From positions 320,481 to 384,480 of the forward strand of contig NZ_BMRC01000001.1 of NCBI RefSeq assembly GCF_014648435.1: a DNA stretch of 64,000 nt. Reading direction: 5' to 3'. A program made the position numbers and the translations under genes. Below the pieces are notes generated by a model, which made no database searches, had not been told where the DNA came from, and worked only from the letters and a program-made list of their open reading frames with translations. Every line of letters begins with the position of its first letter. The stretch's first letter is position 1. Shown piece by piece: positions 7,641 through 15,948 of this stretch. Source of the stretch: Nonomuraea spiralis. Its GTDB lineage: Bacteria > Actinomycetota > Actinomycetes > Streptosporangiales > Streptosporangiaceae.

Positions 7641-8936
7641 TCACGCGGGTGGGGGTCGGGGGGCGTGCGTCGTCCAGGGGGATGGCGTCGGATCCAGGCC
7701 GTTCTCCTGGAGAACCTTGATTATGACGTCGCCGCCCTCCCAGGATGCGGCACCTGTGCAAACTTCCCGGAGGAAGTCCTTTCTGTCCTCGCCGGAAACC
7801 CGGATCAGGGCGGTGCCCAGCAGCCGCCGGGCCGTCTGGAGGTCCCTGCGCCGGGCCGCGCGGAACGCCAGCGACACCAGAGGCAGGACACTGCGGGGAT
7901 CGGCCTCGGCCGCCTCGTTGAGAAAGGCGTCGGCGACGGCGAGGTCGCCCAGCGCGCTGCGTACGCACGACAGGTCCAGCAACAGCGCGCAGGTCAGCCT
8001 GGCCGCCTTCGCCGACGGCTCGGGACGGGCCCGGACCAGGCGCAGCCCCTCGGTGAGGTAGACCAGCGCGCGGTGCGTATGGTTGCGTTCGAGCTCCAGG
8101 CGCCCGAGCCGCTGGCACGCGGCCGCGCACAGCGGCCTGCGGGCCAGCAGGAACGTCCACGTCTGGGCCGCGGCCTCGACGTCGCCGAGCCGCCGGTGGC
8201 AGTCGCCGAGCCGCAGCAGCGACTCCTCGGCGTCCGGGCCGTCCGCGCCGGGCAGCAGCCGCAGCGCCTCCTCCAGGTCGAGGATCGCCTGCCGGTACTC
8301 GCCCCGCCCCAGCAGCAGCCCGGCCCGCGCCGCCAGCTCCCCGGCCGGCGGGCGGGACGGCCCCGAGGCGGCGGCGGCCCCCCGGCCGGGGGCGTGCAGC
8401 CAGGCGACCGAGAGCGCGCCGCGGCCGAGCCGGACGGGACGGTAGTCCTCGGGACGGTGCTCCAGGAGCCCCCCGACCACCACGCTCTGGAAGAAGGAGT
8501 CCGAGGCGACCACGGTCAGGTCCGTCGCAGGGGCGCCGTCCGCCGCGGCCCCGACCGCCTCGCTGTCCAGCAGGCGCAGGCACTCGGCCACGGCGTGACC
8601 CGCGATCCCCGGCGGCAGGACCAGCCCGCGGGCCAGCGCCAGCCGGAGCCGGACCCCGGGCCCGCGGCCGCGGTTGGCCTCGTCGAGCGCGGCCCTGACC
8701 TCCCGCAGCAGGCGGGGGAGCACGGCCGCCGAGTCGGCGCCGCCGGGCAGCAGCAGATGCACGCCGTGGGCGGCGGCCTCGTCCGCAGGCTCGGAGGCGG
8801 CCTCGTGCACGGGCCGGCCACCGAACCGCGAGGCGGCGCCGAACGCGGCGGCCAGCGCCGTCCCGAGCCGGGCCCGTACGGCGGCCGGCCCGGGGGCGCG
8901 CCCGTCCACGCCGGCGGTCACGCACACGCCGTCCAC
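7641..8936 (-). CDS. Degenerate cyclase-like domain with TPR repeats
   Basis: A 431-residue paralogue of the protein encoded at 5802-6755. The N-terminal 200 residues show the same order of elements (VCVTAGVD, VRLRLALARGLVLPPG, AVAECLRLLDSEAVG, TVVASDSFFQSVV), but the second metal-site GDG is replaced (AHGVHLLLPGG), so catalysis is unlikely. The C-terminal half has at least five TPR-like helical hairpins (LLLGRGEYRQAILDLEEALR, LLRLGDCHRRLGDVEAAAQ). The GTG at 8936 is preferred because GGGAGG lies 5 bases upstream; a longer form from 8963 has no ribosome binding site. Probably a regulatory scaffold. Confidence 0.6.
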   Translation of the reverse strand: MDGVCVTAGVDGRAPGPAAVRARLGTALAAAFGAASRFGGRPVHEAASEPADEAAAHGVHLLLPGGADSAAVLPRLLREVRAALDEANRGRGPGVRLRLALARGLVLPPGIAGHAVAECLRLLDSEAVGAAADGAPATDLTVVASDSFFQSVVVGGLLEHRPEDYRPVRLGRGALSVAWLHAPGRGAAAASGPSRPPAGELAARAGLLLGRGEYRQAILDLEEALRLLPGADGPDAEESLLRLGDCHRRLGDVEAAAQTWTFLLARRPLCAAACQRLGRLELERNHTHRALVYLTEGLRLVRARPEPSAKAARLTCALLLDLSCVRSALGDLAVADAFLNEAAEADPRSVLPLVSLAFRAARRRDLQTARRLLGTALIRVSGEDRKDFLREVCTGAASWEGGDVIIKVLQENGLDPTPSPWTTHAPRPPPA

Positions 8937-8985
8937 ACGAGCCTCCCGTCCGGCCGGGGACACGGCCCGTCAGCACGCCACGTCA

Positions 8986-9681
8986 TCAGAACTCGACGTG
9001 GTCAAGGGGGACCTCGCGGAACCCGGCGACCCGCTCGGGGATCTGCAGCGCGTCGCCGGCGGCCGTGGCCACCAGAGAGTTGAGCATGGTGTTCAGCGCG
9101 GAGGTGATCGCCTCGGTGTCGGTCGCCGCGCCGGGCTCGGCGATGAACGCCGCCACCGTGGCCATACGCCGGAGCACCGCCTCGACCGCCTCGCCGAACC
9201 CGTAGGTGATGACGTGCGGGTGCGGACGCCACCGCGGGTCGGTCAGCGCCTCGAACGCGTCGACCCACCGCTGCGCGGGGTTGTCGGCGGGCGCGCCGTC
9301 GGTCAGCAGGAACACCACCGGCCGCAGCGGACGCACCCCCCGCGTGGTCAGCCCGGACAGGTCGAGCTCGATGCGGTCGCGCAGCGTCTCGAACAGCGGT
9401 CCGAAGTACGTGGACCCGCGGCACTCCACGACCGGCAGGCCGGTCAGCCCCGAGATCTCCGTCATCGCGAGCACCACGTGCGGCCTGGTGCTGAAGGTGA
9501 GGATCGACAGGTGGACGAACTCGGACACGCGGGGGCTGGAGTAGAGCGTGTTGACGATGTCCTCAAGGGTGCGGTTGAGCAGGCTCTCGTGCGGCTTCAT
9601 GGACTTCGACACGTCGAGCACCAGGTAGGTGGGCAGGCCCTGCGGGCCGGCGTGGGCCCTGGCGGGGCTCGGATCGTTCAC
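8986..9681 (-). CDS. TerY-type vWA domain protein
   Basis: A 231-residue cytoplasmic von Willebrand A domain protein. The MIDAS metal site is visible: YLVLDVSKSMKP (DxSxS, near residue 22), a Thr in GSTYFGPLF, and VVFLLTDGAPADNP. Together with the kinase and PP2C genes just upstream it makes the TerY-phosphatase-kinase triad described from tellurite-resistance-associated and conflict systems, where the vWA protein is thought to be a phospho-regulated adaptor. The GTG start follows GGAG by 5 bases. No ter genes are present in the window. Confidence 0.88.
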   Translation of the reverse strand: MNDPSPARAHAGPQGLPTYLVLDVSKSMKPHESLLNRTLEDIVNTLYSSPRVSEFVHLSILTFSTRPHVVLAMTEISGLTGLPVVECRGSTYFGPLFETLRDRIELDLSGLTTRGVRPLRPVVFLLTDGAPADNPAQRWVDAFEALTDPRWRPHPHVITYGFGEAVEAVLRRMATVAAFIAEPGAATDTEAITSALNTMLNSLVATAAGDALQIPERVAGFREVPLDHVEF

Positions 9682-9722
9682 GGTGGCTCCACATCTGATG
9701 ACATTGGGGACGGCGGACCGGC

Positions 9723-10832
9723 TCAGGCGAACAGGGACGCCACGAGCCCGGCGCCGGCGAGCAGGACCAGGACGGCGAGGCAGGCCACGATCACCACGGG
9801 CAGCAGCCGCTCCGGCCTGAAGGCCCCGCCGATGGGCGGCGCGGTCCGGTGCTCGGGCGGGGGTGGCCGGTGTTCGGGTGGGGTGGGCCGGTCGCGGGGG
9901 GTGCCCGTGACCGGGCTGTGCGGCGGGCGCGGGGCGGGGACGCGGACGAACTGGTCCGGATGCGCCGCCTCCAGCAGGGGCAGCAGGTCGGCGACCGGCG
10001 GGCGCAGCGCCGGGTCGGCGGCGGTCAGCGACCGGTGCAGCGCACGGCCGAGCGGCCCGTCGCGTACGGCCGACGGCAGCGCGGCGTGCGCCGCCTCCGG
10101 ATCCGGCCCCCGCACCCCGGTCAGGCAGCGCAGGATCAGCACGGCCAGCTTGTACCGGTCCGTACGGACGGTCAGCCGGTCACCGGGCGCCACGCGCGGG
10201 TCGTCCCACATCTTGGACTCCACCCACGGCCGGTCGGACAGCCCGCACGAGTCCACGTCGATGACGAACACCCGGCCGCTGCGGCGCGTCCAGAAGGCGT
10301 TGGCGTAGGACCAGTCGCCGTAGACGACGTCGTGCCGTTCCAGCAGGGCGCCGACCGCCGCCAGGTTGCGCGCGACCGACAGCCGCTCGGCCGGGCCGGG
10401 CGCCTCCCAGCCGCGCCGGGCGAAGAACGCCGGATCGGACTGGACGAGATGGTCGACCTCAAGGAGGCGGACCGTCGTCGACCCGGAGATCATCCGCATC
10501 GGCACGCTGAACTCCGCCGGCGCCCTGGCGATGACGACCCCGGCCGTCCTGGCGCCGTCCACGACCCGGGTGACCGGCCAGCAGACACTCCGGTCGACCA
10601 GCGCCCGGTCGTCCGCGGGCATCCCGGCAGGCAGCGCGATCAGCCGTTCCAGCACGCCGGCGGCCTCGGCCGGGCGCCCCGGACGGTAGAGCTTCACCAG
10701 CCAGCCCGGATGGTCCGCGCACTCGTAGACGATCTCCGACTCACCGTTCTCGGCGGCGATCACCGTTCCGCGCGCGGCGACCTCGCGAAGCGGCGTGACG
10801 GCCTCGAACGGGCTGTCCGACCACGCCCTCAC
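9723..10832 (-). CDS. TerY-P-type protein kinase with C-terminal membrane anchor
   Basis: A 369-residue kinase-fold protein. ADHPGWLVKLYRPG carries the probable nucleotide-binding Lys, HDVVYGDWSYANAF the catalytic Asp and Asn (a variant of HRDxxxxN), and VFVIDVDSCGL the metal-binding Asp. These residues are intact, so it should phosphorylate. A Pro-rich linker leads to a hydrophobic tail (VVIVACLAVLVLLAGAGL), making it tail-anchored. GTG 10832 has GGAGG 8 bases upstream; the earlier GTG at 10841 would abut that site and is less likely. Likely substrates are the vWA, GTPase or SPFH partners (inference). Confidence 0.82.
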   Translation of the reverse strand: MRAWSDSPFEAVTPLREVAARGTVIAAENGESEIVYECADHPGWLVKLYRPGRPAEAAGVLERLIALPAGMPADDRALVDRSVCWPVTRVVDGARTAGVVIARAPAEFSVPMRMISGSTTVRLLEVDHLVQSDPAFFARRGWEAPGPAERLSVARNLAAVGALLERHDVVYGDWSYANAFWTRRSGRVFVIDVDSCGLSDRPWVESKMWDDPRVAPGDRLTVRTDRYKLAVLILRCLTGVRGPDPEAAHAALPSAVRDGPLGRALHRSLTAADPALRPPVADLLPLLEAAHPDQFVRVPAPRPPHSPVTGTPRDRPTPPEHRPPPPEHRTAPPIGGAFRPERLLPVVIVACLAVLVLLAGAGLVASLFA

Positions 10833-10863
10833 GACCCGCACCTCCCGTTCTCAGGCGTCCCGT

Positions 10864-11775
10864 TCATGAGGCGCACCACACGACGACGGCGGTGCGGTCG
10901 TCGAGCCGGCCGGGGGACTCGAAGCCGACGTCCCCCAGGAACTCGGCGATGTGCGGCGGCGCGCTCCACCGGCCGGCGAACCAGCGCGCCAGGGGATCGC
11001 CCGCCAGCACGTCCCCCAGCCCGTCGGTGGCCAGCGCCAGCACCGCGCGCGGCGCGAGCTCGACGGTGACGCTCGTGACCTGGTCGGGGTGGAAGGGCAG
11101 GAACTCGGTCAGCCGGCCAGCGTCGAGCCCCGCCTTCTCCTCACCGATCAGCCGCCGCCAGCCCCCGGGCAGCCGGAGCCAGCCGCCGACGTCCGCCAGC
11201 GCCATCAACCTGGCCGTACGATGCCCGCCGGGGCCGGGGCTCACCGGGACGACGGCCACCAGCGCCGCCGCCCGCACGTCGTGCTCGGTGACGCCGTGCC
11301 GTACGGCCGACCCGGCCATCTGGCGGGCCGCGTCGAGGAAGACATCGGGGGCGCGCAGGGGGCCGCCGCGGTCCAGGTCCGCCCTGACCCGGCCGACCAG
11401 GGCGGTGACCGCCACGTTCGCGCCGAGGTGGGACTGCCTGCTGTCGGACATGCCGTCCGCGAGGGCCACGATGAGGTGGCGCTTGGCGGTGTCCCGTCCC
11501 AGGCGGTAGGCGTCCTGCCTGGGCACGGCGGGCTCCGCGCACCGATGACCCGGGCCCACCAGCGACACCGCCCGTACGGTCAGGTCACCGACGCTGACGG
11601 CGTCCGCGGCGATCCCGGCCAGGGCCGGTTCGTCCGGCAACCGCCAGGGCAGCCGCGCCGCGGGCACCCCCCGCCCCCTGGCCGCCGGCACCGTCCCAGG
11701 GTGGGAACGGGTGGCGCCCGGGGCCGAGGCCGGGACGGCGGCCGGAGGCCGGGACCTGCGGAACGGCCAGAGCAT
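10864..11775 (-). CDS. PP2C-family protein phosphatase of the TerY-P triad
   Basis: A 303-residue PPM/PP2C phosphatase. The metal-binding motifs are present: IVALADGMSDSRQSHLGAN, LALATDGLGDVL and the terminal LDDRTAVVVW. The first 70 residues are basic and Pro/Ala-rich, probably disordered. It is the natural antagonist of the kinase encoded next. Its ATG shares one base with the stop of the SPFH-like gene (TGATG). Confidence 0.88.
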   Translation of the reverse strand: MLWPFRRSRPPAAVPASAPGATRSHPGTVPAARGRGVPAARLPWRLPDEPALAGIAADAVSVGDLTVRAVSLVGPGHRCAEPAVPRQDAYRLGRDTAKRHLIVALADGMSDSRQSHLGANVAVTALVGRVRADLDRGGPLRAPDVFLDAARQMAGSAVRHGVTEHDVRAAALVAVVPVSPGPGGHRTARLMALADVGGWLRLPGGWRRLIGEEKAGLDAGRLTEFLPFHPDQVTSVTVELAPRAVLALATDGLGDVLAGDPLARWFAGRWSAPPHIAEFLGDVGFESPGRLDDRTAVVVWCAS

Positions 11776-13079
11776 CAGGGCTCCCCGACGACGTGCGGAC
11801 CGCCGTCGAAACCGTCGCCGTAGCCGTCGCCATGGCCGTCCTTGTGGCCGTTGGCGGTGGGACGGGCGTCGCTGTGGCGGCCGCGTTGCCAGGGGGCCGG
11901 GTGCCAGCCGGTGACGTTGTCCACCGACCCGGGCACGACCTGCGACGGGTGCACGTCCTCCGCATCGTCCCGACCGCCGGGGACGTCCGCCGCCGGGGGA
12001 GGCGGCTGGAGGGCGTGCCGCGGCTCCCGCGGGCCGATCTGCTCGATGCCGAACGCCCCGATCGGCGCCGCACTGGCGATGCCCTCGATGGGCTCGATGA
12101 TCAGCTTGCGGATCGTCTCCATCTCCGCTTCCTGGATCATGTCGTTGTCCACGAGCTTGTTGAACAGGTCGATCCGGGCCTGCATGCTCAGCTCCTTGCG
12201 CTTGCGGATGTCGCCGATCACGTCGGCGACCCGCTCGGGCGCACGGTGGAGCAGCAGCAGCATCAGGTCGTCCTCGGAGGTGATCTGGTGCCGCAGCCCG
12301 GTGATGCCCTCGGCCTCAAGCTGCCCCTCGATCCGGGCGTCCGCCTGGGCGGCCATCCAGCCGGCGGCCTTGCGGTCGTGGCTGACCTGCACGGCGAAGC
12401 GGAACAGCGAGATGCCCTCCACGGGATAGTGCTGCACCCGGTCGTGACCGAAGTCGATCATCAGCTGCCGTTCCAGGTCGGCGTCCCGGGTGATGTCGAA
12501 GTCCCGGCAGATCGGCGAGACCGCCTCGCGGATCCGCGACTGCACCAGCGCGTTGCCGTCCTGGATCCGGGACGTCACGATCGTGACCGGATCGCTGACC
12601 CGCCATCCCACGTCGATCCTCAGCCGGAACCTGGCGGCCCTGGACCTGCTGGCCACCTCCAGGTACAGGGCGCTGTAATGGTCGGCCATGTCCACCTCGT
12701 ACCGCCAGCGGTAGCGACGTCCGAAGATGCCGGGCGGCTTGGCCAGATGGACGACCTGGCCGGAGTCGTCGCTGTAGAGCAGCGCCCGTCCGGGCTGGAT
12801 GGGCGCGCGGCCCGCCACCTGGGTCTGCTGTTCGAGGAGGATGAGCGGCACCGGCTTCGGGGCGGGCGGGCCCCAGATGTCCTCGGCGGCGCGCCGGGGC
12901 AGGTGCTCGCGTGGACTGCGCGAGTGCGGGGGCACCGGCGGGCCCTGGGGGAGGGGGCCGGTCATCCCGGCCGGGTAGTCCTGCGGGATGACCGGGCCCG
13001 GCTGCACCGGCTGGTGCTGCGGCACGGCTCCGTTCCCGGGCAGCGGCTGGGGAGGCATGGGCTGGTTCACTGCGGTCAT
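11775..13079 (-). CDS. SPFH/band-7-like protein
   Basis: A 434-residue protein. The first 90 residues are Pro/Gln-rich and disordered. From about 120 to 330 the pattern resembles an SPFH (stomatin/prohibitin/flotillin) core: RYRWRYEVDMADHYSALYL, FRLRIDVGWRVSDPVTIV, then charged helices and FRFAVQVSHDRKAAGW. The C-terminal 90 residues are Gly/Asp/His-rich. No transmembrane helix is obvious. SPFH proteins form large membrane-associated rings; here it may scaffold the membrane-anchored partners. Homology is moderate and judged by eye. Confidence 0.6.
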   Translation of the reverse strand: MTAVNQPMPPQPLPGNGAVPQHQPVQPGPVIPQDYPAGMTGPLPQGPPVPPHSRSPREHLPRRAAEDIWGPPAPKPVPLILLEQQTQVAGRAPIQPGRALLYSDDSGQVVHLAKPPGIFGRRYRWRYEVDMADHYSALYLEVASRSRAARFRLRIDVGWRVSDPVTIVTSRIQDGNALVQSRIREAVSPICRDFDITRDADLERQLMIDFGHDRVQHYPVEGISLFRFAVQVSHDRKAAGWMAAQADARIEGQLEAEGITGLRHQITSEDDLMLLLLHRAPERVADVIGDIRKRKELSMQARIDLFNKLVDNDMIQEAEMETIRKLIIEPIEGIASAAPIGAFGIEQIGPREPRHALQPPPPAADVPGGRDDAEDVHPSQVVPGSVDNVTGWHPAPWQRGRHSDARPTANGHKDGHGDGYGDGFDGGPHVVGEP

Positions 13080-15208
13080 CTCTCTTCTCGGACGAGGCGG
13101 AGGACCTCCGCGGCGGCGGCGGGCGCGGGACGTGACCCCTTGGCCCACTTGCCGGCCTCGTGGGCCAGGATCGTGGCGCTGCGCGGGGTCTCCGCGACCG
13201 CCTCCATGAGACGGGCGAAGGACCTGCGGGCCAGGGGGTGGGCGTCCACGCTGTGGGCCCACTCGGCGAGGATCTCCTTGGCGTGCGGGTTCAGGTGGGG
13301 GGCGGTGACGGCGTCCCGCCACAGCGAGGCGATCTCCCGATGCCGTACGGGATCCCGCGTGGCGATGTAGAGCAGCGCCGGCCAGGTGACGCCGGAGACC
13401 TGGCGCACCAGGTCGGCCGCGGCCAGCAGGAACGCCAGGCGCGCGATCGGCTTGCGCGAGCTCTTGCCGAGCCAGGCCAGCAGGAGCGCGGGCGCCTCCA
13501 GGCGTTCGCCGTCGACCTCCCACATCTCGGTGAGGCTGTTGCAGATCGCCGTCATCACGCCCAGGTCGGCGGAGGCGGTCAGCTCCTCCAGGGCCTTCAT
13601 GGCCGCGGCGGGGCCGGCCGCGTCGTACTCGATCCGCCAGCACCGGGCCGCGGTCGCCTGCAACTGCGGCGACTCGTCCGCCGACCAGGCGCGCACCAGG
13701 TTCCGTACGGGCGGCCCGAGGTCCGGGTCGGCCATGGCGGCGTGGCGCAGGGCCCGCGCGGCGGCGTCCCGCAGGTCGGGATCGTCGCCCTCCGCCCACG
13801 GCCTGATCACCAGGGCCCGGACGTGGTCGAAGGACCGGGCGCCGAGCACGCCGGTGGCGACCGCCGCGCGCACCCGGACCGACTCCAGCTCGTGCCGCGC
13901 GCACACGCGCAGCCAGGCCAGCAGGGTGGGGCGCGCCTGGTCGTACTCGTTCCAGAAGTAGAGCAGGTACTTCTGCTGGAAGCCCGGGTCGCGGTAGCGC
14001 ACGGCCTCGGTGGGCGCGCCGCCGTGCCGGGTCTCCACCGTCGCGCGGACCACGTGGGCGCGCAGCGCCCGCAGCCTGGCCCGCTTGCGGGCGACCAGCG
14101 GGGCGTCCCTGGCCGGCTCCGCGCTCTGCAGCGGCCGCTCCGGCTCCAGGCTCTCGCGCATCAGCTCGGCCGCGGCCGACACCGTCTCGTACGGCTCGCC
14201 GCCCAGCACCGCGACGGCCACCGCCATGCTCTGCGTGGGCAGGTCCGGCAGCGCCTCGGCCCACCTCTCGAACTCGGCCGCGTCCAGCATCGCCAGCCGG
14301 TCGCCCACGGTCTCGGCCAGCGGCTCGCCCGCCTTGTACGCCTCCGCGGCGTACGTCGCGATCAGCGCGGCGTGCCCTGGGGAGGAGTTCTTGGCCAGCT
14401 CGCTCCGCAGCAGGTCCATCATCGCCCGGTCGCCGAACACCTGCTCGACGGCCTCGTCGTCGAGGTCGCGGCTCAGGTGGCGGAAGAAGACCTCCACCCG
14501 GTCGGTCACCTGGCCCAGCTCCATGACCAGCGCGCCGACCCCGGCGCCGGTGATCCGGCCACCGGCCGACATGGTCACGATCAGCCGCGCGTCGGCACGT
14601 TCGAACACGTCGGCCAGCTGGTCGAGGTCGTCGGCGGTGAGCTGACGGCAGGCGGCGCCCGGCAGGTCGGCCAGGATGTAGCCGCACCCCTTGGCCAGTA
14701 CGTCGGAGGTGAGCGCGCTCAGCCTGGTGCCGGCGTGCAGCCGGTAGACGGTCGCGCAGCCGAGCAGGAGCCTGGTGGCCGCCATGCACTTGCCGCTGCC
14801 GGGGTCGGCGCGGATGAACAACACCCGGCGCGCGCCGGCCGCCTCGACCAGGTCGCCGAATTCCGCCGGGGTGACGAACCGCTTGTCGGCGTGCTCCAGG
14901 TCGGCCGGGCCCAGCTGCCACACGCGCGGCGCGTCCCTGGCCGCCGACACCGCGTGGTAGTTGATGTAGAGGTCCCGGCCGGCCGCCTGGCCGGCGCGCA
15001 CGTTCGCGCCGCCGAAGCTGGAGAAGGCGTCCGCCTCGGTGCCCAGCCGGTCCTGGACGACGCCGGGGGTGGCGGCCCTGGCGGAGATCTCGCGGCCCAG
15101 GTCGTGCGGCTTGCGCTCGCCGCGCTCGCCGGGCTCCGGATCGTTGTCGGAGCCCTGAGGGTCCGGGGTCTTCGGCTCCTCGGGGTTCGGCGGTTCCTTG
15201 TCACTCAT
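13076..15208 (-). CDS. P-loop NTPase-like protein with HEAT-like repeats
   Basis: A 710-residue protein. After a disordered acidic start (about 60 residues) comes a short Gly-rich motif GQAAGRDLYINYHA, then RVLFIRADPGSGKCMAATRLL, a P-loop in which the usual Ser/Thr after GK is Cys. Further on are many alpha-helical pairs with HEAT-like spacing (VRVRAAVATGVLGAR, DLRDAAARALRHAA). It looks like a STAND-like NTPase without a clear Walker B. The AGQxAGRDxxxN motif recurs at the end of the protein encoded directly upstream, which suggests the two interact. Confidence 0.55.
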   Translation of the reverse strand: MSDKEPPNPEEPKTPDPQGSDNDPEPGERGERKPHDLGREISARAATPGVVQDRLGTEADAFSSFGGANVRAGQAAGRDLYINYHAVSAARDAPRVWQLGPADLEHADKRFVTPAEFGDLVEAAGARRVLFIRADPGSGKCMAATRLLLGCATVYRLHAGTRLSALTSDVLAKGCGYILADLPGAACRQLTADDLDQLADVFERADARLIVTMSAGGRITGAGVGALVMELGQVTDRVEVFFRHLSRDLDDEAVEQVFGDRAMMDLLRSELAKNSSPGHAALIATYAAEAYKAGEPLAETVGDRLAMLDAAEFERWAEALPDLPTQSMAVAVAVLGGEPYETVSAAAELMRESLEPERPLQSAEPARDAPLVARKRARLRALRAHVVRATVETRHGGAPTEAVRYRDPGFQQKYLLYFWNEYDQARPTLLAWLRVCARHELESVRVRAAVATGVLGARSFDHVRALVIRPWAEGDDPDLRDAAARALRHAAMADPDLGPPVRNLVRAWSADESPQLQATAARCWRIEYDAAGPAAAMKALEELTASADLGVMTAICNSLTEMWEVDGERLEAPALLLAWLGKSSRKPIARLAFLLAAADLVRQVSGVTWPALLYIATRDPVRHREIASLWRDAVTAPHLNPHAKEILAEWAHSVDAHPLARRSFARLMEAVAETPRSATILAHEAGKWAKGSRPAPAAAAEVLRLVREER

Positions 15209-15945
15209 GCCCTGTCTCCGAAGTGGTTGTTGATGTCGCGGCCGGCCACCTGGCCGGCGATGATGTGCGCGTCCGCGAACGTCCCGCCCGCCGGACGGCC
15301 ACCGGAGGCGGCGCCGGGCTCGGGCGCGGGTTCGGGCTCGGAAGTGGGCTCGGGAGTGGGCGGGGCGTCGGGCCAGGGGGCGCCGCCCGGCAGCCACAAC
15401 CACGCCCGCCGCCCTCCTCCCGCGTCCACCTCGCGCAGGTCCCGCTCCTCCAGCGAGGTGAGCTGCCCGGCGACGGTGTCCTCGACGACGCCCGCCGACA
15501 TGATCACGACCAGCTCGGCCGTGCCCCGCTCCAGGACGTCCCGCGCCGCGGCGCACCCGGCCAGTTCCCTGGCCACCACCGGGCCCGGTCCGGCGAACCC
15601 GCCGGCCGCGTCCCCGGCCGTCATGCCGAAGTGGATCGCCAGGCGCAGCCGCAGCCGCCCGTCGGCCGCGGTCAGCCGGTTGTGCTCGCGCACCGCCGCC
15701 CGCACCTGGTGGACGAAGCCGTCGCAGACCACCGACTCGGGCTCGCCGGGCGGCAGTACGGCCAGCTCGCCCCCGACCTCCCCGGCCCGGCCCCAGGACG
15801 GCCGGTCGAGCCGGGCACGCCCGGCCGCCACGTCCAGCGTGCCGCGCAGCCCCTCCCGGATCAGCTCCTGCATCCTGGCCGTACGCGTGCCGTAGCCGTG
15901 CGCCCGCACCGCGAGCACCAGCCTGCGTTCGAAGTCGCGGCCCAT
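15205..15945 (-). CDS. Degenerate cyclase-like protein with C-terminal interaction motif
   Basis: A 246-residue protein, third member of the cyclase-like group. LRLRLAIHFGMTAGDA and LVVIMSAGVVEDTV align with elements of the other two, but neither metal-binding Asp is kept (AVRAHGYG and GGELAVLPPG), so it should be inactive. A Pro/Glu-rich linker leads to a C-terminus that contains IIAGQVAGRDINNHFGDRA. A related motif, GQAAGRDLYINYHA, is found near the start of the next protein. The two genes overlap by ATGA. It may act as adaptor. Confidence 0.55.
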   Translation of the reverse strand: MGRDFERRLVLAVRAHGYGTRTARMQELIREGLRGTLDVAAGRARLDRPSWGRAGEVGGELAVLPPGEPESVVCDGFVHQVRAAVREHNRLTAADGRLRLRLAIHFGMTAGDAAGGFAGPGPVVARELAGCAAARDVLERGTAELVVIMSAGVVEDTVAGQLTSLEERDLREVDAGGGRRAWLWLPGGAPWPDAPPTPEPTSEPEPAPEPGAASGGRPAGGTFADAHIIAGQVAGRDINNHFGDRA

Positions 15946-15948
15946 CGC

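Noticed and set aside
6756..9083. Plus-strand 775-codon frame opposite the CRP and cyclase-like genes
   Set aside because: Antisense shadow with Arg/Gly/Gln-rich composition; the minus-strand genes have clear domains.
8986..11775. Full tellurite-resistance (ter) locus
   Set aside because: Only the TerY-phosphatase-kinase triad is found; no TerD, TerC or TerB-like proteins are present.
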